Origin: an uncultured Clostridia bacterium
Lineage (GTDB): Bacteria; Bacillota; Clostridia; RGIG6154
DNA length: 5,127 nt
Direction of reading: 5' to 3'
Assembly (NCBI GenBank): GCA_934457515.1
Contig: CAKSHV010000125.1
Coordinates: forward strand, 1-5,127
How positions within the stretch are numbered: the stretch's first letter is position 1; each line of letters begins with the position of its first letter. This document shows, one piece after another, positions 1 to 5,078 of the stretch. A program made the position numbers and the translations under genes. The notes below the pieces were generated by a model. That model saw nothing but the letters and a program-made list of their open reading frames with translations, was not told the origin of the DNA and did not search any database.

Positions 1-84
1 CTCCACATCATAAATTTCCACACCGTTTTCGTTTGCAATCGGCTCGGCAATCGCCCAAACGGTTTCTTCAACTTTACTTGCCAT
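1..84 (-). CDS. rimP: Ribosome maturation factor RimP, N-terminal 28 codons (cut by window edge)
   Basis: RimP is a cytoplasmic protein needed for maturation of the 30S ribosomal subunit; in Bacillota its gene usually heads the rimP-nusA-infB operon. Only the start is present here: it reads MASKVEETVWAIAEPIANEN followed by GVEIYDVE, and the frame stays open to position 1. The pattern of a short helix, then 'EPIANENGVEIYDVE', matches the family's usual start (E..V.P...E.G.EL.DVE). The ATG at 84-82 is preceded on the minus strand by AAAGGCGG, a good Shine-Dalgarno match about 8 bases away. A SigA promoter and a hairpin leader lie upstream (separate entries), which fits the head of an operon. 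Identification rests on 28 residues plus context, so it is strong but not absolute. nusA would be expected to the left, outside this window. Confidence 0.85.
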   Translation of the reverse strand, partial: MASKVEETVWAIAEPIANENGVEIYDVE

Positions 85-128
85 TTTCTATCGCCGCCTT
101 TCTGAAAAAAATCCGCCATACAAAATCA

Positions 129-155
129 AAAGAGCGGGCGAAATACCCACTCTTT
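129..155 (-). promoter_or_regulatory. Terminator-like hairpin in the rimP leader (possible attenuator)
   Basis: On the minus strand the sequence forms an 11-bp stem with a 5-base loop. The arms start AAAGAGTGGG and end CGCTCTTT, and two of the pairs are G-U. A broken U-tract (UUUUGAUUUUG) follows directly. The hairpin sits about 20 bases into the predicted rimP transcript and some 45 bases before the start codon. From memory, similar GAGTGGG/CCCACTC hairpins occur before rimP in other Bacillota. It could terminate read-through coming from the acetyltransferase gene upstream, attenuate the rimP operon, or both; NusA made from this operon would be a natural effector. The structure is seen directly; its role is inference. 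Confidence 0.6.
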
Positions 156-181
156 ACCGTCTACTCTATCATGATGCATTT

Positions 182-210
182 ATTATACCACGTATTTACA
201 AATAAATCAA
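182..210 (-). promoter_or_regulatory. SigA-type promoter of rimP
   Basis: On the minus strand a -35 box TTGATT (210-205) is separated by exactly 17 bp from a perfect -10 box TATAAT (187-182). TGG directly precedes the -10 box, making an extended -10 element. The predicted transcription start is near 175, giving a leader of about 91 bases that contains the hairpin at 129-155. Phased A-tracts lie immediately upstream. Confidence 0.85.
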
Positions 211-213
211 GCC

Positions 214-249
214 TTTTTTGCATTTTTTTACTCTTTTTAACGTTTTTTT
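214..249 (-). promoter_or_regulatory. Four phased A-tracts: UP element or bent DNA upstream of the rimP promoter
   Basis: Runs of T on the plus strand (A on the gene's strand) occupy 214-219, 223-229, 234-238 and 243-249. Their centres are spaced 9.5, 10 and 10 bp apart, one helical turn. Relative to the predicted start near 175 the centres fall at about -42, -51, -61 and -71. The first two coincide with the proximal and distal UP-element sites contacted by the RNA polymerase alpha subunit. The outermost tract overlaps the stop codon of the acetyltransferase gene. Spacing is seen directly; bending and promoter activation are inferred from known A-tract behaviour. Confidence 0.6.
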
Positions 250-1042
250 AATTCAGCATAAGCTGAATATAGCCGTTTTGCGGAATTTTAACATTCGGAT
301 TCAGCCGGCAAAGGGATGCAAACGGTTCATTTCCATCCTCTTCGGCTGCATAAGAAAGTAAAAAAACGGCACTTAAATGCCGCAAACGGGCAATATTTTG
401 CATTTCTGCCGAAAAATCCGCCGTTTGCTCCAAAACGTATAGCTTATCTTCTCTTTGTTCAAATACCGCGTAGTCTTTTCCTTTGCAATACACTTCATAC
501 ACCTTTAAAATCCGTTCAAAATCTTCTTTTGTCCGTTTGGGCTTAAAAGGATAGTTTAAGGCGTTATATGCCGCAGTCAAACGGCTTATATCGGGTTTTT
601 CGCTTTCTTTAAACGCACCCGCAGCAGGCAAAAGCGTTCTGATACACATAAATGTTTTTTCGGTAAAACCAAACCGTTCGTAATACGAAAAAAGCGATTT
701 TTCGGCAGGAATTAAATAGCAAACATCAACGCCCGCTGCCTTTGCATCCCCTAAAATTTTGCGCAGAAGTGTGCTTGCCATTCCTTTGTTTCTGCATTCC
801 GTTTTGGTTGCAATGCCGCAGATATAGCGCGCTTTTATTTCCGTCCCGTCCGAAAAAATAAGCGGTGCGGGCAAGGCATACGCCATCGCGCAAATCTCCC
901 CTTTTTCGCGGAAAACATACGTGTTTTCAGGGCGCGCAAGTTCTGAAAAAAACAAATCGATATATAAATCCGTATCGCAAAATACGGTTTTCCACATTTG
1001 TTTCAGCTGCGAAAAATCTTTTTTGTTTGCCCTTTCGACCAT
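248..1042 (-). CDS. GNAT-family N-acetyltransferase with C-terminal extension
   Basis: A 264-residue cytoplasmic protein predicted to transfer an acetyl group from acetyl-CoA to an unknown amine. The N-terminal half is a GNAT fold: the beta-4 strand ARYICGIAT (71-79), the acetyl-CoA pyrophosphate loop RNKGMA (84-89, matching Q/R-x-x-G-x-G/A), and the late motif YERFGF (121-126). Residues about 137-264 form an extra domain, possibly a degenerate second GNAT-like unit, ending in GYIQLMLN; similar endings are, from memory, typical of a clostridial group of two-domain GNAT proteins. The ATG at 1042-1040 is supported by AGGTGA (1054-1049) with 6-base spacing. It has its own promoter, divergent from malic enzyme. 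No terminator follows, so transcription may run on towards rimP. The substrate cannot be told from the sequence. Confidence 0.85.
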   Translation of the reverse strand: MVERANKKDFSQLKQMWKTVFCDTDLYIDLFFSELARPENTYVFREKGEICAMAYALPAPLIFSDGTEIKARYICGIATKTECRNKGMASTLLRKILGDAKAAGVDVCYLIPAEKSLFSYYERFGFTEKTFMCIRTLLPAAGAFKESEKPDISRLTAAYNALNYPFKPKRTKEDFERILKVYEVYCKGKDYAVFEQREDKLYVLEQTADFSAEMQNIARLRHLSAVFLLSYAAEEDGNEPFASLCRLNPNVKIPQNGYIQLMLN

Positions 1043-1061
1043 AATCCATCACCTGAAATCA

Positions 1062-1090
1062 ATTATACCAAAAAAGATATAAAAATTCAA
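1062..1090 (-). promoter_or_regulatory. SigA-type promoter of the GNAT gene
   Basis: On the minus strand TTGAAT (1090-1085) and TATAAT (1067-1062) are separated by 17 bp, with TGG before the -10 box (extended -10). The predicted start is near 1055, leaving only about 13 bases before the ATG, so the Shine-Dalgarno sequence lies at the very 5' end of the message. Confidence 0.75.
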
Positions 1091-1098
1091 CCGTTTCA

Positions 1099-1127
1099 TT
1101 GACTTCGCGGAAAAAATAATATATAAT
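1099..1127 (+). promoter_or_regulatory. SigA-type promoter of malic enzyme
   Basis: TTGACT (1099-1104), a 17-bp spacer and a perfect TATAAT (1122-1127). The predicted start is near 1134, giving a leader of about 25 bases. The leader contains AGGTGA (1149-1154), placed 4 bases before the ATG at 1159. The -35 box lies 8 bp from that of the divergent GNAT promoter. Confidence 0.85.
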
Positions 1128-1158
1128 AAGGAAAAATAATCAATAAGCAGGTGAACAC

Positions 1159-2331
1159 ATGGACATTCGCGAAGAATCCTTAAAAAAACATTACGAATGG
1201 AAAGGAAAAATTGAGATGTGCGCGCGGGCGCACGTAACCGACTCGAAAGCGCTCTCCCTTGCATACACGCCGGGCGTTGCAGAGCCGTGCCTTGCCATTC
1301 AGAAAGATAAAAATTTATCGTTTTCACTCACCCGCCGCTGGAATACCGTTGCGGTCATCACCGACGGTTCGGCGATTTTGGGCTTGGGCGACATCGGTCC
1401 CGAGGCAGGCATGCCCGTTATGGAGGGCAAATGCGTGCTGTTTAAAGAGTTTGCAGACGTTGACGCCATTCCGCTTTGCGTACGCACAAAAGACGTGGAC
1501 GAACTGGTGCGCACCATTTACTTAATTTCCGGCAGTTTCGGCGGCATTAATTTAGAGGACATTGCAGCACCCCGCTGTTTCGAAGTGGAAAGAAAGCTAA
1601 AGGAAATCTGTGACATTCCCGTTTTTCATGACGACCAGCACGGCACGGCAATTGTGGTCGGCGCCGCCCTTTTAAACACATTAAAACTGGTCGGCAAAAG
1701 AAACGAAAACATTCGCCTTGTCATCAACGGAGCGGGTTCGGCGGGTGTTGCCATCGCCAAGCACCTTTTAAAATTAGGGGTTAAAAATCTGCTTCTGTGC
1801 GACAAATTCGGCATTATTTACGAAGGACAGGAAGGGTTAAATCCCGCGCACGAAGAAATGAGCAAATTAACCAATCCCGACAAAATCAAGGGCGATTTGA
1901 AAGATGCTATGCGCGGCGCGGACGTGTTTATCGGCGTTTCGGCACCGAATATTGTATCAAAAGAAATGGTATCCTCCATGGCAAAAGACGCGGTTGTGTT
2001 CCCCATGGCAAACCCAAACCCCGAAATTACGCGTGATGACGCGATTGCGGCGGGCGCGCGGGTTGTGGGCACCGGACGCTCGGACTATCCGAACCAGATT
2101 AACAATGTTTTAGCGTTCCCGGGCATTTTCCGCGGCGCTTTGGACGTGCGCGCAAACGATATTAACGACGAAATGAAAATGGCAGTGTCTTTCGCCATCG
2201 CGTCGCTTGTATCGGATGACGAATTAAATGAGAACTATATTCTGCCCAAGGCGTTCGACAAGCGCGTGGGCGAAACGGTTGCAAAAGCGGTTGCTGAAGC
2301 GGCAAAGAAAAGCGGTGCGGCACGCATATAA
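1159..2331 (+). CDS. NAD(P)-dependent malic enzyme, short bacterial form
   Basis: A 390-residue cytoplasmic enzyme predicted to decarboxylate malate oxidatively to pyruvate, CO2 and NAD(P)H. Visible family features in order: the N-terminal HYEWKGKIEM (11-20); AYTPGVAEPC (35-44) with catalytic Tyr36; ITDGSAILGLGDIGPEAGMP (67-86); GKCVLFKEFADVDAIP (90-105) with the general-base Lys91; the metal-binding LEDI (Glu133, Asp134) and HDDQHGTA (157-164); the Rossmann nucleotide site GAGSAG (191-196); FPMANPNPEI (281-290); and the GTGRSDYPNQINNVLAFPG segment (304-322). Length is normal for the short (MaeB-like without phosphotransacetylase domain) class and no key residue is missing. Asp215 after the second Rossmann strand would favour NAD over NADP, but family exceptions exist. 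The start is fixed by AGGTGA 4 bases upstream and a promoter at 1099-1127. No hairpin terminator is visible before the next gene. Confidence 0.95.
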   Translation: MDIREESLKKHYEWKGKIEMCARAHVTDSKALSLAYTPGVAEPCLAIQKDKNLSFSLTRRWNTVAVITDGSAILGLGDIGPEAGMPVMEGKCVLFKEFADVDAIPLCVRTKDVDELVRTIYLISGSFGGINLEDIAAPRCFEVERKLKEICDIPVFHDDQHGTAIVVGAALLNTLKLVGKRNENIRLVINGAGSAGVAIAKHLLKLGVKNLLLCDKFGIIYEGQEGLNPAHEEMSKLTNPDKIKGDLKDAMRGADVFIGVSAPNIVSKEMVSSMAKDAVVFPMANPNPEITRDDAIAAGARVVGTGRSDYPNQINNVLAFPGIFRGALDVRANDINDEMKMAVSFAIASLVSDDELNENYILPKAFDKRVGETVAKAVAEAAKKSGAARI

Positions 2332-2375
2332 GACACAAATCTTAAAATAATGCAATTAATCCTAAATAAATACTC

Positions 2376-2404
2376 TTGCAAACGGCAATAGAATATGGTA
2401 AAAT
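2376..2404 (+). promoter_or_regulatory. SigA-type promoter of the isomerase-like gene
   Basis: TTGCAA (2376-2381), a 17-bp spacer and TAAAAT (2399-2404), with TGG before the -10 box. The predicted start is near 2411, which leaves about 22 bases of leader. The 101-bp gap after malic enzyme therefore holds an independent promoter, though read-through from malic enzyme is also possible because no terminator is seen there. Confidence 0.7.
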
Positions 2405-2419
2405 AAGAAAAAAGAAAAC

Positions 2420-2425
2420 GGAGGT
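2420..2425 (+). promoter_or_regulatory. Ribosome binding site deciding the start of the isomerase-like gene
   Basis: GGAGGT lies 7 bases before ATG 2433. The longer reading from TTG 2376 would begin inside the -35 box, upstream of the predicted transcription start, and has no ribosome site, so it is not the true start. Confidence 0.9.
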
Positions 2426-2432
2426 AAAAACT

Positions 2433-3398
2433 ATGAAATTAGGCGTTTTAACGGTTGCGGTTCAGAACATGACGCTGGAGGAAGCGGTTAAATATTTAAG
2501 CGCACAGGGTGTTCAGACCTTAGAACTGGGAACCGGCGGCTACACCAACAAATGTCATTTAGACCCTGATGTGTATTTAAATGACGACAAAAAAATAAAA
2601 GAGGTTCAGGACTTGTTAAAGGCACACCACATGACCATCTGCGCACTCTCCTGCCACGGCAATGCGGTGCATCCGAACAAAGAAATGGCTGCGGCATACA
2701 ATGAGACTTATGAAAAAACCGTTCTGCTTGCTGAAAAAATGGGAATTGACACGGTTGTAACCTTCTCGGGCTGTCCCGGTGGAAGCAAGGACGACAAAAT
2801 GCCGAACTGGGTAACCTGCGCATGGCCGGAGGATTATTTGCAGATTTTGGATTATCAGTGGAACGAAGTGCTGATTCCGTACTGGAAAAAAGCAGCGGCG
2901 TTTGCAAAAGAGCACAACGTACATAAAATTGCATTTGAAATGCACCCCGGTTTCTGCGTATACAACCCTTACACACTGCTGAAATTAAGAGCGGCTGTGG
3001 GCGATATTATCGGCGCAAACTTCGACCCGAGCCACCTTGTATGGCAGGGCATGGATCCGGTTGAGGCGATTAAAGAATTAAAGGGCGCAATTTACCACTT
3101 CCACGCAAAAGACACTCGAATCGATGACGCGAACACCGCGAAAAACGGCGTTTTGGATTCCAGACATTACAGCAACATTTTGGAAAGAAGCTGGGTGTTC
3201 CGCACAATTGGCTACGGTCACGATTACAAATATTGGAAAGACATAATTTCTACCCTTAAGGTTTGCGGCTATGACGGTGCAATCAGCATTGAGCATGAAG
3301 ATGCGTTAATGTCCCCGACCGAAGGTCTTGAAAAAGCCATCGCTTTCTTAAAAGATGTTTTAATCTTTGAACAAGCGGGAGAAATGTGGTGGGCATAA
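2433..3398 (+). CDS. Sugar phosphate isomerase/epimerase-like TIM-barrel protein (AP endonuclease 2 superfamily)
   Basis: A 321-residue protein of the xylose-isomerase-like TIM-barrel superfamily, which includes sugar epimerases, IolE-type dehydratases and endonuclease IV. The N-terminal MKLGVLTVAVQNMTLEEAVK with LELGTGG (30-36) is the typical first strand and helix ('...L..LG...'). Likely metal and active-site residues are Glu31, His75 (SCHGN), Glu169 (FEMHPG), Asp198 and His201 (FDPSHL), His224 (FHAKD) and Glu287 (SIEHED), in the usual order along the barrel. This pattern favours a metal-dependent sugar isomerase or epimerase over a DNA repair enzyme, but the substrate is unknown. The protein appears complete and soluble with no signal peptide. 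It follows malic enzyme by 101 bp, has its own promoter, and ends at a strong terminator. No transporter or kinase in the window points to a particular sugar. Confidence 0.85.
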   Translation: MKLGVLTVAVQNMTLEEAVKYLSAQGVQTLELGTGGYTNKCHLDPDVYLNDDKKIKEVQDLLKAHHMTICALSCHGNAVHPNKEMAAAYNETYEKTVLLAEKMGIDTVVTFSGCPGGSKDDKMPNWVTCAWPEDYLQILDYQWNEVLIPYWKKAAAFAKEHNVHKIAFEMHPGFCVYNPYTLLKLRAAVGDIIGANFDPSHLVWQGMDPVEAIKELKGAIYHFHAKDTRIDDANTAKNGVLDSRHYSNILERSWVFRTIGYGHDYKYWKDIISTLKVCGYDGAISIEHEDALMSPTEGLEKAIAFLKDVLIFEQAGEMWWA

Positions 3399-3413
3399 TT
3401 TAATATGCAAACG

Positions 3414-3445
3414 AAAAGGCTGAACGGTTTCGTTCAGCCTTTTTT
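3414..3445 (+). terminator. Rho-independent terminator, probably bidirectional
   Basis: A perfect 13-bp stem (AAAAGGCTGAACG pairing with CGTTCAGCCTTTT) with loop GTTT, followed on the plus strand by a run of six T (3440-3445, overlapping the stem). It lies 16 bases after the isomerase-like stop. On the minus strand the same hairpin is followed by TTTT, and it lies 8 bases beyond the end of the broken glycosidase gene (3454), so it likely ends both converging transcripts; the minus direction is weaker. Confidence 0.92.
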
Positions 3446-3453
3446 CTGATTTA

Positions 3454-3887
3454 TCACTTTTCTTTATACCGATACATTACTCTTTCCTCTACTTCATTGG
3501 TTGCAACGCCTTTTTTATTGATATACGGTGATATACGGCTTGTCGCCGCTCCGGCCGGACCATTCACTCCAATCGTCATCGCTTAGTTCTTTGTAAATGT
3601 ATTTTCACGTACCGATCTTGAGCGATACTCATAAGCCGCACTTCCGCGCATCTGCACTTCAATTCCCTGCTTTTGAGGAATCGGCTCGGTTTGCCAAGTG
3701 CTCCACTCGCCGTATTCTGAGTCTGTCCGAACGTAATTTCCCGCAAATTCATATTTATCAGCCAGCTCAAAGTATCTGAAATCACGCGTTCTGTACCTGT
3801 ATTCCGTTTTTTCTTCTATATCATACCGCGCCTCGGTCACATTGCTTGGAAGCTGCCCTGTCCGGTCTGACCGGGAAAATGTTTTTT
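3454..3887 (-). pseudogene. Frameshifted stalk/repeat tail of the broken gene
   Basis: Three related units are spread over two frames. Unit 1 runs SDRTGQLPSNVTEARYDIEE then KTEYRYRTR; unit 2 has YGEWSTWQTEPIPQ, IEVQMR and YEYRSR; unit 3 has SDDDWSEWSGRSGDKPY, then KKGVATNEVEERVMYRYKEK and the stop. The shared pattern is W-S-x-W, then a V/I-E-x-R/K-T core, then YRYR or similar, seen in the C-terminal stalks of many clostridial surface proteins. Frame A is open 3840-3586 and stops at TAA 3585-3583; the WSEWSG unit is in frame B (3604-3518); the final unit is back in frame A. In unit 1 the expected tryptophans of a 'WSxWTG' motif read as CGG Arg (SRSDRTG), possibly further decay by TGG-to-CGG changes. 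Confidence 0.7.
3519..3538 (-). repeat. Perfect 10-bp tandem duplication causing a frameshift
   Basis: The plus strand carries two adjacent identical copies of TGATATACGG (minus strand CCGTATATCA twice). Ten bases shift the frame by +1. Deleting one copy joins GDKPYI directly to NKKGVATNEVEERV in a single open frame to the MYRYKEK end, so this duplication is the evident lesion for the last frame change. Confidence 0.85.
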
Positions 3888-5078
3888 CGAGATAACAACC
3901 GTATTTGTTTCATCCTGCCAGTCAACTAAGCAGCCTAACCCTTCCGCAACCGCGCGGGCAGGAACCAATGTTCTTCCGTTTACCACAATCGGTGCCGTGT
4001 CCAAAATCATTGGTTCGCCGTTTATTTCCATAACGCTGCTGCCGATTTTAAGACTAACCGTTCGGTCACCCAAAACACCGGTTGCGGTCTGCGCCGCATC
4101 ATTCCACGAAACAGATGCGCCGAGCACTTCGAAAATTTTGCGCATGGGCACAAGCGTGCGGTCGTTATATAAAATCGGCGGCTGGTCAAACGCAATTTTG
4201 CTGCCGTTTGCCTCAACCGAAATATTCTCATTTGTGTTGTAAACAGAAATTGCGCTTTCCCTTGTCAGAGTCTGTCCGTTTGAAAACAAAGCAACCGCTT
4301 TTAAAGTATGCACTCCTGTCAAATCGCCCGCATCTAAATAAACAGTATACGGAACTTCGCTTGACGCATCAACATACGCACCGTCCAAATAATAGGTAAC
4401 GCTTTGAACCTCCGCGCCGTATTTATGCGCATAGCACGAAACCGGGAACACAGAGCCGACCGCCGTGCCCTCCTCTATTTTGCGATAGCAAAAATCAGTG
4501 TTATTACCATAGCCGCCTTGCACAAACCGCGCATTTTGTACATATGAAGTGTATGTATTTTTAAGTCCATCATTGTCGGACAAGCGAAAATCGGTATTTT
4601 CTCCGCCGATGTACTGGTCAAAATATGCCATTACCTTAATCTCGGGATAAACCATGGGCAGATAGGAAAGATATTCCTTTAAGCGCCGAACCGCAAAAGC
4701 GGTGGTATCCTCGCCGGTCGATACAATTTTGTGCCCGCAGCCGCTTTCCGAAATCATAATCGGTTTTCTGTTTCCGTACTCTTTAATTAAGTTTTCCGCA
4801 GCCAACACAGGATTTGAATTCAATCCCGTTCTGAAGAAAATTTCATTGCCTTCGTCTGCATTTTTATCCCCGCCGAAATACGGCTGTGCATAAAGCGACA
4901 TGCCGACAAAATCCACATATTCGTCACCGGGATAAAAATCATTTACGTTAATTGTCCATTTTGACACCTGATTCGGGCTCCACACAATTGCGGCGTTTTC
5001 ATTTCTCTGCTTAAAATAGTTTGACACGTAACGAAACGCATTTTTGAATGTTTCGGGGTCGGTCTCGTTTTTCCACAC
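3837..5078 (-). CDS. Longest open segment of the broken gene: glycoside hydrolase (GH26-like) with Ig-like and copper-amine-oxidase N-terminal domains
   Basis: This 413-codon stretch would normally be called as a gene, but its first codon, GTG 5078, has no ribosome site and falls in the middle of a catalytic domain. Residues 1-185 are the C-terminal half of a GH26-like (beta-mannanase clan) TIM barrel: AIVWSPNQVS (30-39), YPGDEYVDFVGMSLY (49-63), and PIMISESG (106-113) whose Glu111 is the likely nucleophile. Residues about 200-282 are an Ig-like module (VTYYLDGAYV, HTLKAVALFSNG). Residues about 286-397 are a copper-amine-oxidase N-terminal-type domain, with the repeated signature NDRTLVPMRKIFEVLGA (305-321) and NGRTLVPARAVAEGLGC (367-383). 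This non-catalytic domain is common in clostridial surface proteins. The last residues HFPGQTGQGSFQAM are out-of-frame sequence after the first frameshift. The exact glycan substrate is unknown, and GH26 versus a neighbouring family is judged by eye. Confidence 0.65.
   Translation of the reverse strand: MWKNETDPETFKNAFRYVSNYFKQRNENAAIVWSPNQVSKWTINVNDFYPGDEYVDFVGMSLYAQPYFGGDKNADEGNEIFFRTGLNSNPVLAAENLIKEYGNRKPIMISESGCGHKIVSTGEDTTAFAVRRLKEYLSYLPMVYPEIKVMAYFDQYIGGENTDFRLSDNDGLKNTYTSYVQNARFVQGGYGNNTDFCYRKIEEGTAVGSVFPVSCYAHKYGAEVQSVTYYLDGAYVDASSEVPYTVYLDAGDLTGVHTLKAVALFSNGQTLTRESAISVYNTNENISVEANGSKIAFDQPPILYNDRTLVPMRKIFEVLGASVSWNDAAQTATGVLGDRTVSLKIGSSVMEINGEPMILDTAPIVVNGRTLVPARAVAEGLGCLVDWQDETNTVVISKKHFPGQTGQGSFQAM

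Noticed and set aside
33..251. 72-codon plus-strand open frame over the rimP start and leader
   Set aside because: It runs antisense through the rimP coding start, promoter, hairpin and A-tracts, has no ribosome site, and its low-complexity end comes from the T-tracts.
251..268. Perfect 7-bp inverted repeat (ATTCAGC/GCTGAAT) at the end of the GNAT gene as a terminator
   Set aside because: On the gene's strand it is followed by a run of A, not T, and on the plus strand the T-run precedes the hairpin, so it does not have terminator form on either strand.
2377..2390. Possible CcpA cre operator (TGCAAACGGCAATA) in the isomerase promoter
   Set aside because: It matches the core AAACG but misses several conserved cre positions, including the 3' half. 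It is too weak to annotate.
2488..2976. 162-codon minus-strand open frame inside the isomerase-like gene
   Set aside because: It is fully antisense to a well-supported gene, rich in Arg/Cys/Ser/Pro as expected of a shadow frame, and has no recognisable motif.
3583..3840. Separate 85-residue gene starting at GTG 3840
   Set aside because: It has no ribosome site and its sequence (EEKTEYRYRTR, WSTW) is the stalk continuation of the upstream domains, so it is a frameshifted fragment and not an independent gene.
3881..3888. Canonical A AAA AAC programmed -1 frameshift site at the CAO/stalk junction
   Set aside because: The heptamer is present, but the zero frame reads TCG AAA AAA CAT, so it is out of phase with the X XXY YYZ requirement. 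Other lesions in the same gene make simple decay the better explanation.
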